NCBI GenBank assembly: GCA_009731375.1
Contig: BJOX01000337.1
Coordinates: forward strand, 577,634 to 620,210
Length of the DNA: 42,577 bases
Direction of reading: 5' to 3'
Source of the DNA: Paulinella micropora
Lineage: Eukaryota; Cercozoa; Imbricatea; Euglyphida
Part shown: positions 30,527 through 42,577 of the stretch, in pieces
Layout of the letters: each line of letters opens with the position of its first letter
How positions within the stretch are numbered: the first letter of the stretch is position 1
The notes under the pieces: model-generated
Told to the model about the DNA's origin: nothing
Databases searched by the model: none
Seen by the model: only the letters and a program-made list of their open reading frames with translations
Translations under genes and position numbers: made by a program

Positions 30527-30641
30527 ATGTGGGGGAGTCCTCGAGCAAATAGCGGCCGAGGTAGGTATCGATCGGGAGCGCCCACTCGTGCACGGGCGTG
30601 GACAGGGCTTGCCGCAGCGCCTGTGGAGAATCGACAGCCAA
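30527..30641 (-). CDS. Host kinase/TIR gene: linker exon
   Basis: Open frame LAVDSPQALRQALSTPVHEW, ALPIDTYLGRYLLEDSPT between an AG acceptor (TGCGAAGAG) and a possible donor at 30526. No domain is recognised. The donor phase does not agree with my model of the next exon, so one of the two boundaries is wrong. Confidence 0.45.
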
Positions 30642-30680
30642 CTCTTCGCATGACAAAAGACGCAATTTGAGATCGCATAC

Positions 30681-30947
30681 CTGCAGCGCGACGAAGCCGC
30701 GCTTGTCTTTTGGCTGCACTGCAGCTTTCAGGTGGGGGCGAAACAGGTTGCAGAGAAACACCGCCCTCTCTGCCAAGCCCTTGAGTTCTTCGTCATGCAA
30801 AGAAGCCATGTAATGAAGCGGTGAGGGGAAACCCAGGACTGGGGCAGGGCTCTGCTCCACCAGAAGCTTCAGCAAGTCCTCAGCCTGTTGGGTTCGCTTC
30901 GCCCAGCTGCTGACGCTCAGCACGAAGCCCAAAGCAGTGTTACCCTC
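30681..30947 (-). CDS. Host kinase/TIR gene: helical linker exon after the ankyrin repeats
   Basis: 267 bp, 89 codons, phase 0 at both ends. It encodes EGNTALGFVLSVSSWAKRTQ, AEDLLKLLVEQSPAPVLGFP, SPLHYMASLHDEELKGLAER and ends DKRGFVALQ before donor GTATGC. It begins like an ankyrin repeat (GNTAL) and includes another ankyrin-like SPLHYMASL, then diverges. Confidence 0.65.
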
Positions 30948-31050
30948 CTAGTGCGGCAGGATAACATCGACATGCACACAAAATGCACGTACACATGCAG
31001 ATGTAACTGTTGATAGTGCAAGAAGGCAAGCAGCAGTTGGCTTGGGAAAC

Positions 31051-31149
31051 CTTGTCGGTTTGCATCATATCCACATCTTGTTGGACAAGGCGGAGCACAC
31101 AATCGGTATGTCCTCCCCTGGCAGCTGCATGCGCCGGGGCGGAACCGTC
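31051..31149 (-). CDS. Ankyrin-repeat exon 12 (last before the linker)
   Basis: 99-bp phase-0 exon, one 33-residue repeat: DGSAPAHAAARGGHTDCVLR, ending QQDVDMMQTDK. Consensus positions (AxHAAAxxGH, DxxxxD) are mostly kept. Confidence 0.75.
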
Positions 31150-31318
31150 CTGTGCATTCACAAATCAACCCTGCATTCAAAAAGTAGTGGGAAAAAGGCA
31201 GGACAGAAGGGTGGGCGATCAGTAATAGTACACAGCAAAAAAACGCTTGATGTCAAGGCTAACAGCAACGACATTAACGACTTGGAATGAAATGATAATA
31301 ACAATAACAATTATAATA

Positions 31319-31355
<37 letters not shown>

Positions 31356-31702
31356 TAATAATGATAATAATGATAATAATAATAATAATAATAATAATAG
31401 TAATAGTAATAGTAATAATAATAATAATATAATAATAATAATAATAATAGTAATAATAATAATAGTAGTAGTAATAGGAATAGGAATAGTAACAATAGAA
31501 ACAGAAGTAGTGAACGATCACCAATTACTTACGACATAGTTGACGCGCATGACACTGATCGGGGGGGGGGGAGCGAGGTAGTTGTTGGGAGGGCTTCAGC
31601 GAAAAGCGGAAAGGATAGAAGTGCAGCAAAAAAAAGAAAGCGAAAGCACTCAAGGGAGGAGACAACTGCATCTGAGAATGCGGCTAGAGGAGACAAACGT
31701 AC
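31150..31702. other. Intron with (AAT)n repeat
   Basis: Intronic on the minus strand. 31292-31500 is an AAT/AAC/AGT trinucleotide tract, and 31561-31570 is a G run. A short coding-like stretch ending in a GTAAGT donor at about 31529-31557 could be an exon remnant. Confidence 0.6.
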
Positions 31703-31801
31703 CTGGACTGCCTGTTTGATATCTGCTCCCTTCGCGATAAGCCGGTCAAGACAGTTGACGTGGCCGAAGTGGCAGGCAACCCACGCCAGCGTCCAACCGT
31801 C
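31703..31801 (-). CDS. Ankyrin-repeat exon 11
   Basis: 99-bp phase-0 exon: DGWTLAWVACHFGHVNCLDR, ending LIAKGADIKQAVQ. Acceptor after GACAACAG, donor GTACGT. Confidence 0.8.
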
Positions 31802-31931
31802 CTGTTGTCCAACACAGAGCCTCAGCGTGCGCAAAGTGGACCCACAGGAGTATAAATTGCTGTGGCACGGTTGCAGGTGGTGCAAGGTGGACTTGAAAAA
31901 TGAGACATATGCAGAAGGGGCGAGCGGTCAC

Positions 31932-32189
31932 CTTGATTGCTGCCGTGGCAGCTGCTGCACTTGCCAGCTGGGCCGCCTCTCGGGTCAGCACCTTGCACTT
32001 ACCTCCGCCCCCACAGTCACAATAAAATCCTTCATTGTAGTGTGATTCGGGCTTCAGGCGATGTCCTTTGTGGCATGCCCAGGCGCAGGATCGACACATG
32101 CCCCAACCTTTCTCATCAGTAAGGTTGCAGTCCAGACACTGAAACACGACCAACGGCATGCCACTTCTGCCGCTGACCGCAAAAGCGCA
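31932..32189 (-). CDS. UBR-box zinc-finger exon
   Basis: 258 bp, exactly 86 codons, phase 0 at both ends (acceptor TTTGTTACAG, donor GTGACC). The exon contains one complete UBR-type zinc finger: initial C-A-F-A-V, VFQCLDC, GMCRSCAWACHKGHRL and FYCDCGGGGKCK, closest in my reading to the UBR box of UBR4-type proteins. UBR boxes bind N-degron peptides in ubiquitin ligases. An Ala-rich helix (LASAAAATAAIK) ends the exon. It is flanked on both sides by ankyrin exons of the same strand and phase, so it appears spliced into the kinase/TIR gene as a unit. Confidence 0.8.
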
Positions 32190-34037
<1,848 letters not shown>

Positions 34038-34136
34038 CCATTCCTGTTGCTGCAGCTCTGCACCAGCACGGATGAGCAAGTCTAGGCAGTCGGTGTGCCC
34101 CTTGGCAGTGGCAGCATAGGCAGGTGTCCAGCCATC
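34038..34136 (-). CDS. Ankyrin-repeat exon 10
   Basis: 99-bp phase-0 exon: DGWTPAYAATAKGHTDCLDL, ending LIRAGAELQQQEW. Donor GTGAGA. Confidence 0.85.
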
Positions 34137-34230
34137 CTACCATCCAGCAAGTGGTGGTGGCTTGCAAAGCTACTGCATCCCAAGCAAGGAAATCAACATC
34201 AGCGCTTCTTACTGTTGTAACGACACTTAC

Positions 34231-34329
34231 GTAGTTGGCTGTTTGCACATCTGCTTGGCTTGCAAGGAGCAGCTCTAGCGCTGCTGCTTGTCCATGCGTG
34301 CTGGCAACATGCACTGCCGTGTTTCCATC
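34231..34329 (-). CDS. Ankyrin-repeat exon 9
   Basis: 99-bp phase-0 exon: DGNTAVHVASTHGQAAALEL, ending LLASQADVQTANY. Donor GTAAGT. Confidence 0.85.
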
Positions 34330-34425
34330 CTAAGCATCCAATCGAGAGTCCACACAGACTCACATTGAAATAGATTGTGAATATCATATTTCCTTCGTGA
34401 TTGTGAATATCAGATGTGGACATAC

Positions 34426-34524
34426 CTGATCCGTTCGCTGGATGTCCGCGCCGGCGGCTATCAACATTTTTAGGCACTCCACGTACCCCATTTCGCTAGC
34501 GATATGCGAAGGAGTTGTACCGTC
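34426..34524 (-). CDS. Ankyrin-repeat exon 8
   Basis: 99-bp phase-0 exon: DGTTPSHIASEMGYVECLKM, ending LIAAGADIQRTDQ. Donor GTATGT. Confidence 0.85.
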
Positions 34525-34621
34525 CTGTCAAAGCCATCATACGACCAATATGACCAAAATGTCTTGAAACTTGAGGCTTTTCGTTCAATTGAAATGAAAA
34601 AACCAGCTTCCAGAGACTTAC

Positions 34622-34720
34622 CTTCCTGCCTTGGTTCACGTCGACTGCCTTGGATATTAGCAGCTCCAAACACTTTGCGCGACCATGCTGGCTTGCGACA
34701 AAGGCGAGATTTGAGCCATC
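34622..34720 (-). CDS. Ankyrin-repeat exon 7
   Basis: 99-bp phase-0 exon: DGSNLAFVASQHGRAKCLEL, ending LISKAVDVNQGRK. Donor GTAAGT. Confidence 0.85.
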
Positions 34721-35840
<1,120 letters not shown>

Positions 35841-35939
35841 CTTATTCGTTTGTTTGGCGTCGGCACCTGCGGCGATTAGCCTTTCGAAGCAATCCACCTT
35901 CCCCTCTTGGCTGGCGATATATACTGGAGTCGATCCATT
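35841..35939 (-). CDS. Ankyrin-repeat exon 6
   Basis: 99-bp phase-0 exon: NGSTPVYIASQEGKVDCFER, ending LIAAGADAKQTNK. Acceptor after GGTTTAAACAG, donor GTCCAG. Confidence 0.85.
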
Positions 35940-36299
35940 CTGTTTAAACCACAACAGCAAGGCAACCGAAAGACAGAATCAAAAGACGCTGGACGTTGCA
36001 CTTCATGTATAGGAATTAGGTTTCAAACTAAATGGGTCGCTTTACTGCTAACTACAACACTGAAATTTATCGCGTGCCTTGTGACGCTTGAAGCAACGTA
36101 AAATTGTCTTGTATTTCACTACATATATACATCGAAAAAAATGTCACCTATCATTCCCATCACATGTTATACATAATATATTGGATGGTTTCATCCTACA
36201 CGAACACCAGCATGAAACAGAGTACATAACTTGATGCTACTTGAAAGATTTCGCCTGGCTTGTTTACACAAACAATCACAAGCAGCTAGCCATTCGGAC

Positions 36300-36398
36300 C
36301 GCATCTGATATGTTGACATCCGCGCCGGCAGCGATCAGAAGGTCCAGCAACTTCGCATGCCCGTTTTCAGTGGCCACATGCACCGGCGAGACGCCGGT
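36300..36398 (-). CDS. Ankyrin-repeat exon 5
   Basis: 99-bp phase-0 exon: TGVSPVHVATENGHAKLLDL, ending in LIAAGADVNISDA. Acceptor after TCAACCCAG, donor GTCCGA. The introns on both sides lack long microsatellites. Confidence 0.85.
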
Positions 36399-36923
36399 CT
36401 GGGTTGAAAACCACACAACGCCAAGTGGGGATTACAGCATGTAAAATCAATTCTTTGTATAACTGCTTGGTTGCAAATGTTGCCTGAATAGCTTAAGTAA
36501 AATACACATACTAGTACAGGGTCAAGTGGTCACTCGCACCTGTCCTAGCTTTCTTGTCAAACTCTCAGCACCTGATAACTTCCATATGCTGCATAATATT
36601 GTATACACACGCACACATACAGACATGCAAAAAATATGCACGATCAAATGGCCTCATACCACACCTGGAGAGTAAGTCTTACACAGTCAACCCTTTCATG
36701 AAGGTTGCATGATGGTATCGTGTACATAAGTGTGGTCATGACATCTCATTCACCTAATGTAACATAAAGGAACCATAAAGGAAAGATAAAACTTCATTTC
36801 AAAACAAAGACTGTCTCGGTTACTTGCTGTAACGAAATACGTCGACCTCGAATTATCCTTAACCATCTCACTCGTTCTCGAAAGACAGGCTCACACAAAA
36901 ACATACAATCTGTGCAAATGAAA

Positions 36924-36971
36924 ACCCAGCTGCCCTTCTTTGCTGGCTATGAGGACTGGGGTCCATCCATC
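36924..36971 (-). pseudogene. Truncated ankyrin exon relic
   Basis: The first 16 codons of an ankyrin unit with a normal acceptor context (TTGGAACAG), then unrelated sequence. Not usable as a 99-bp exon. Confidence 0.65.
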
Positions 36972-37290
36972 CTGTTCCAACCACCACAACAAAGATAGAC
37001 ACACACACACACACAATCCACGCACAGAAAAGACACACAACTGCAGCACATAATGTAATATATATACATATATATATATATGTGTATATATATATAGTTT
37101 CTGACATCCTTTGATTCGTCTTGATTTTTTTTTTTTTTTCAAATTTTCAGTTGTCTCTCGAGTTGGGTATCGTTTGTGTTGGAAGTTAAAGCAAGTTATT
37201 CTCTTGTATTATTATTTTTGATAGCGATGTGTTTGTATGTTTGTAAACTTGTATGCCTATGAAGGGTAACGTGTGCTTTTCTATAATTGT

Positions 37291-37326
37291 ATTTCCGCTG
37301 GCCGTGTAGACTGGAGTGGCTCCGCT
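37291..37326 (-). pseudogene. Truncated ankyrin exon relic
   Basis: The first 12 codons (SGATPVYTASGN) are preserved. The downstream sequence matches that after the relic at 38625-38660, so the truncation predates a duplication. Confidence 0.65.
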
Positions 37327-37549
37327 CTGTTTCAAGCACCGCAACAATCATAGACACGTAGAGAAAGAGCACACAACCCACGGACAGAAAAAATAACCAA
37401 CGCAACAAACAACCATAGGCACACAGACGCAGCAAGAAACAGAGGAGGACAGCGAGAGCGCTTTCTCTAAAACAACGACTGTCTACGTTGCTCATGGTAA
37501 CAAGCTACGCCGACCTCGTATCATCCCACAACAACATAATGACGCTGAC

Positions 37550-37648
37550 CTCGGTTGCCTGACGAACGTTCGCACCGGCGGCGATGAGGCGGTCCAGACA
37601 TGCCAGCTGGCTTTCTTGGCTGGCAATGTAGACTGGAGTGGCTCCGTG
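37550..37648 (-). CDS. Ankyrin-repeat exon 4
   Basis: 99-bp phase-0 exon: HGATPVYIASQESQLACLDR, ending LIAAGANVRQATE. Flanking intron sequence is shared with exons 1-3. Confidence 0.8.
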
Positions 37649-37959
37649 CTGTTCCAACCACCGCAACAAAGATAGACACATACAAAACAAACACAACCCA
37701 GAGAGAGAAAAAATAACGATTCAACAAATAACTATAGGCACTTTGCAAAGCATACAATCCACGCACAGAAAAAACACGCATATACACACATACACACACA
37801 TACACACGCATACACACACCACTGCAGCACATGATGTAAAGCCAACACACACAGCAGGGTACAGAAGGTAACAGACAGGACGACGTTGTCTCCTTGCTCA
37901 GAAGCAAAAAGATTGTTTTCCTCATTGCGGTAACGAGAAGCGCCGAGCTTGCATCATCA

Positions 37960-37972
37960 TCTCTCTCTCTCT

Positions 37973-38020
<48 letters not shown>

Positions 38021-38076
38021 ATTTCTCTCTTTCCTCCTATATATATATACATATATATATATATTCCATCCCAATT

Positions 38077-38128
<52 letters not shown>

Positions 38129-38318
38129 TTCCTCCTGTATATATATATATATATATATTCCATCCCAATGCAATTTTGATAGCGTGATTCGATTTCACCG
38201 ATGTTCCCCGTTTTCGATGTTGTTTTTTCCCATGTATGTATGTATGTATGTATGTATATATATATATATAATATTACATACATATATATATGTATATATA
38301 TAATGTGTGTGTATGTAT

Positions 38319-38360
<42 letters not shown>

Positions 38361-38400
38361 CACACATACATATATGTGTGTGTATGTATGTATGTATGAA
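37960..38400. repeat. CT and TA/GTAT microsatellites in an intron
   Basis: (CT)n at 37960-38030 and 38078-38130, TA runs between them, and ATGT/TATA repeats at 38232-38420. Confidence 0.85.
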
Positions 38401-38624
38401 TGTACGTATATATATTTTACAAATTGTTTGTCTGACATCCTTTGATTCGTCTTGATTTTTTTTTATTTTTCAAATTTTCTGTTGTCTCTCGAGTTGGGTA
38501 TCGTTTGTGTTGGAAGTTAAAGCAAGTTATTCTCTTGTATTATTATTTTTGATAGCGATGTGTTTGTATGTGTGTAAACTTGTATGCCTATGAAGGGTAA
38601 CGTTGTGTGCTTTTCTATAATTGT

Positions 38625-38660
38625 ATTTCCGCTGGCTGTGTAGACTGGAGTGGCTCCGCT
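38625..38660 (-). pseudogene. Truncated ankyrin exon relic
   Basis: Same 12-codon relic (SGATPVYTASGN) as at 37291-37326, with near-identical surroundings from about 38440 onward. Confidence 0.65.
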
Positions 38661-38891
38661 CTGTTTCAACCACCGCAACAATGATAGACACGTACAGAAA
38701 GAGCACACAACCCACGGACAGAAAAAATAAGCAACGCAACAAACAACCATAGGCGCACAGACGCAGCAAGAAACAGGAGGACAGCGAGAACGACACCCTT
38801 GTCTTTCTCTGAAACAACGACTGTCTACGTTGCTTATAGTAACAAGCTACGCCGACCTCGTATCATCCCAAAGCACCATAATCACGCTGAC

Positions 38892-38990
38892 CTGGGTTGC
38901 CTGACGAACGTCCGCACCGGCCGCGATGAGGCGGTCCAGACATGCCAGCTGGCCTTTTTGGCTGGCAATGAGGACTGGAGTCCATCCGTT
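38892..38990 (-). CDS. Ankyrin-repeat exon 3
   Basis: 99-bp phase-0 exon: NGWTPVLIASQKGQLACLDR, ending LIAAGADVRQATQ. Nearly identical to exons 1 and 2. Confidence 0.85.
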
Positions 38991-39389
38991 CTGTTCCAAC
39001 CACCGCAACAAAGATAGACACACACAAAACAAACACAACCCAGGAACAGAAAAAATAACGATGCAACAAATCACTAGAGGCACTTTGCAAAGCACACAAT
39101 CCACGCACAGAAAAAACAAACACATACACACACATACACACACGTACACACACGTACACACAACTGCAGCACATGATGTAAAGCCAACACACACAGCAGG
39201 GTACAGAAGGTAACAGACAGGACGACGTTGTCTCCTTGCTCAGAAGCAAAAAGATTGTTTCCTCACTGCGGTAACGAGATCTAGAAGCGCCGAGCTTGCA
39301 TCATCCCAATTCAATTGTGATACCGCTATTGAATTTTCACTTACTCTCCCCATTTTTGATCTTGATTTTTTCATTTAAAATTTTCCATA

Positions 39390-40195
<806 letters not shown>

Positions 40196-40375
40196 ACAAT
40201 AGCAAAAAAGAACCAACGCAACAAACAACCATAGGCGCACAGATGCAGCAAGAAACAGAGGAGGACAGTGAGAACGATGCCCTTGTCTTTCTCTGAAACA
40301 ACGACTGTCTACGTTGCTCATGGTAACAAGCTACGCCGACCTCGCATCATCCCAAAACACCATAATCACGCTGAC

Positions 40376-40474
40376 CTGGGTTGCCTGACGAACGCCCGCA
40401 CCGGCCGCGATGAGGCGGTCGGGACATGCCAGCTGGCCTTGTTGGCTGGCAATGCAGACTGGAGTCCATCCGTT
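40376..40474 (-). CDS. Ankyrin-repeat exon 2
   Basis: 99-bp phase-0 exon: NGWTPVCIASQQGQLACPDR, ending LIAAGAGVRQATQ. The second A-G-A-D position is Gly and Leu is Pro in LACPDR, so this copy may be relaxing. Confidence 0.8.
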
Positions 40475-41041
40475 CTGTTCCAACCACCGCAACAAAGATA
40501 GACACATACAAAACAAACACAACCCAGGAACAGAAAAAATAACGATGCAACAAATCACTAGAGGCACTTTGCAAAGCACACAATCCACGCACAGAAAAAA
40601 CAAATACATACACACACATACACACATACACACACGTATACACACGTACACATACAACTGCAGCACATGATGTAAAGCCAACACACACAGCAGGGTACAG
40701 AAGGTAACAGACAGGACGACGTTGTCTCCTTGCTCAGAAGCAAAAAGATTGTTTTCCTCACTGCGGTAACGAGATCTAGAAGCGCCGAGCTTGCATCATC
40801 CCAATGTGATACCGCTATTAAATTTTCACTGACTCTCCCCATTTTCGATCTTGATTTTTTCCATTTACAATTTTCCATACACACACATAAATATATATAT
40901 ATATATATAATTTGTCTGACATCCTTTGATTCGTGTTGATTTTAATTTTTCAAAGTTTCTTTCTTGACACGCTGATTGTCACATCCAGCATGAATTTCTT
41001 TCTTTCTTCCTATTGCCTATGTTCTTCCTCTTTCTTTCATG

Positions 41042-41131
<90 letters not shown>

Positions 41132-41268
41132 CTTTTTNNNNNNNNNNNNNNNNNNNNNNNNNNNNNNNNNNNNNNNNNNNNNNNNNNNNNNNNNNNNNNN
41201 NNNNNNNNNNNNNNNNNNNNNNNNNNNNNNNNNNNNNNNNNNNNNNNNNNNNNNNNNNNNNNNNNNNN

Positions 41269-41359
<91 letters not shown>

Positions 41360-41410
41360 ATATATATATATATATATTTATATGTACATATATGTTGTTT
41401 CTTCCAAGGA

Positions 41411-41444
<34 letters not shown>

Positions 41445-41482
41445 GTTGTTTCTTCCAAGGAAAAATACAAATATGTATATAC

Positions 41483-41514
<32 letters not shown>

Positions 41515-41539
41515 TTCTCTGTGTCTCTCTCTCTCTCTA

Positions 41540-41589
<50 letters not shown>

Positions 41590-41590
41590 A
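41042..41590. repeat. CT, poly-T and TA microsatellites with a 131-N gap
   Basis: CT run, T run, Ns at 41138-41268, CT run to 41360, then TA-rich DNA containing two copies of TTGTTTCTTCCAAGGAA (41395 and 41446 regions), a sequence also present near 39998. Confidence 0.85.
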
Positions 41591-41769
41591 CAGCAGCAAA
41601 AAAGAACCAACGCAACAAACAACCATGGGCGCACAGACGCAGCAAGAAACAGAGGAGGACAGCGAGAACGACGCCCTTATCTTTCTCTGAAACAACGACT
41701 GTCTACGTTGCTCATGGTAACAAACTACGCCGACCTCGCATCATCCCAAAACAACATAATCACGCTGAC

Positions 41770-41868
41770 CTGGTTTGCCTGACGAACGTCCGCACCGGCG
41801 GCGATGAGGCGGTCGAGACATTCAAGCTGCCCTGCGCTGCTGGCTATGAGGACTGGAGTCCATCCGTT
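41770..41868 (-). CDS. Ankyrin-repeat exon 1 (most upstream in window)
   Basis: 99-bp phase-0 exon: NGWTPVLIASSAGQLECLDR, ending LIAAGADVRQANQ. Acceptor after GGTTGGAACAG, donor GTCAGC. The gene continues beyond the right edge of the window, so its N-terminus is not seen. Confidence 0.85.

Positions 41869-42577
<709 letters not shown>

Larger units (their letters stand above)
36399..37549. other. Intron region with two truncated ankyrin exons
   Basis: Non-coding apart from exon relics: 36924-36971 (DGWTPVLIASKEGQLG, then divergence and no donor) and about 37291-37326 (SGATPVYTASGN, then divergence). Short TA repeat at 37057-37095. Confidence 0.65.

Overview
The window is a piece of an intron-rich, microsatellite-rich nuclear genome of a unicellular eukaryote that carries a complete integrated DNA virus. 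The host cannot be named from sequence alone. GT-AG introns full of CA/CT/TA repeats, large multidomain signalling genes and an endogenous virus of this type would fit an alga or protist (chlorarachniophytes such as Bigelowiella are one lineage known to carry such proviruses), but this is a guess. Seven N gaps and near-identical duplicated segments show a draft, possibly haplotype-merged, assembly.

Layout. 1-1255: low-complexity DNA and the last exon of an SR-type (Arg/Ser-rich) host gene. 1631-2689: a host segment holding the 3' end of a gene for a tail-anchored membrane protein; the same segment recurs at 4032-4864 plus 25873-26100, split by the virus, so the first copy is an intact empty site. 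3340-4031: the 3' end of a host kinase/TIR gene. 4865-25872: the virus, 21,008 bp, with terminal inverted repeats of about 365 bp and a 6-bp target duplication ACGCCG. 26101-26374: a small fold-back transposon. 27320-42577: the rest of the host kinase/TIR gene on the minus strand, read here as ankyrin exons, a UBR zinc-finger exon, more ankyrin repeats, a protein kinase and a TIR domain, with long microsatellite introns.

The virus has all six hallmark genes of the polinton/Maverick-virophage-PLV group: protein-primed family B DNA polymerase, retroviral-type integrase, double-jelly-roll major capsid protein, penton protein, adenain-like protease and FtsK/HerA-type packaging ATPase. The left arm (plus strand) holds replication and accessory genes. 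The centre and right (mainly minus strand) hold the virion genes, a long repeat-rich fibre gene ending in an S74 chaperone domain, and a D12-class adenine methyltransferase that shares a 10-bp divergent promoter with the integrase. Two GIY-YIG nucleases and a third protein share one C-terminal zinc finger. Core genes are intact, while the fibre gene, a second probable structural gene and the integrase tail carry small frameshifts.

The most notable signals are: (1) near absence of the palindromes AGCT, GTAC and GATC in the virus but not in the host flanks; (2) hairpins at several viral 3' ends and GNA-triloop hairpins inside reading frames; (3) a TATA-like motif directly abutting most viral start codons; (4) an ankyrin-UBR-kinase-TIR-TIR host gene whose exon occurs on both sides of the virus; (5) an empty and an occupied copy of the insertion site in one scaffold. 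All counts were made by eye and need a script.
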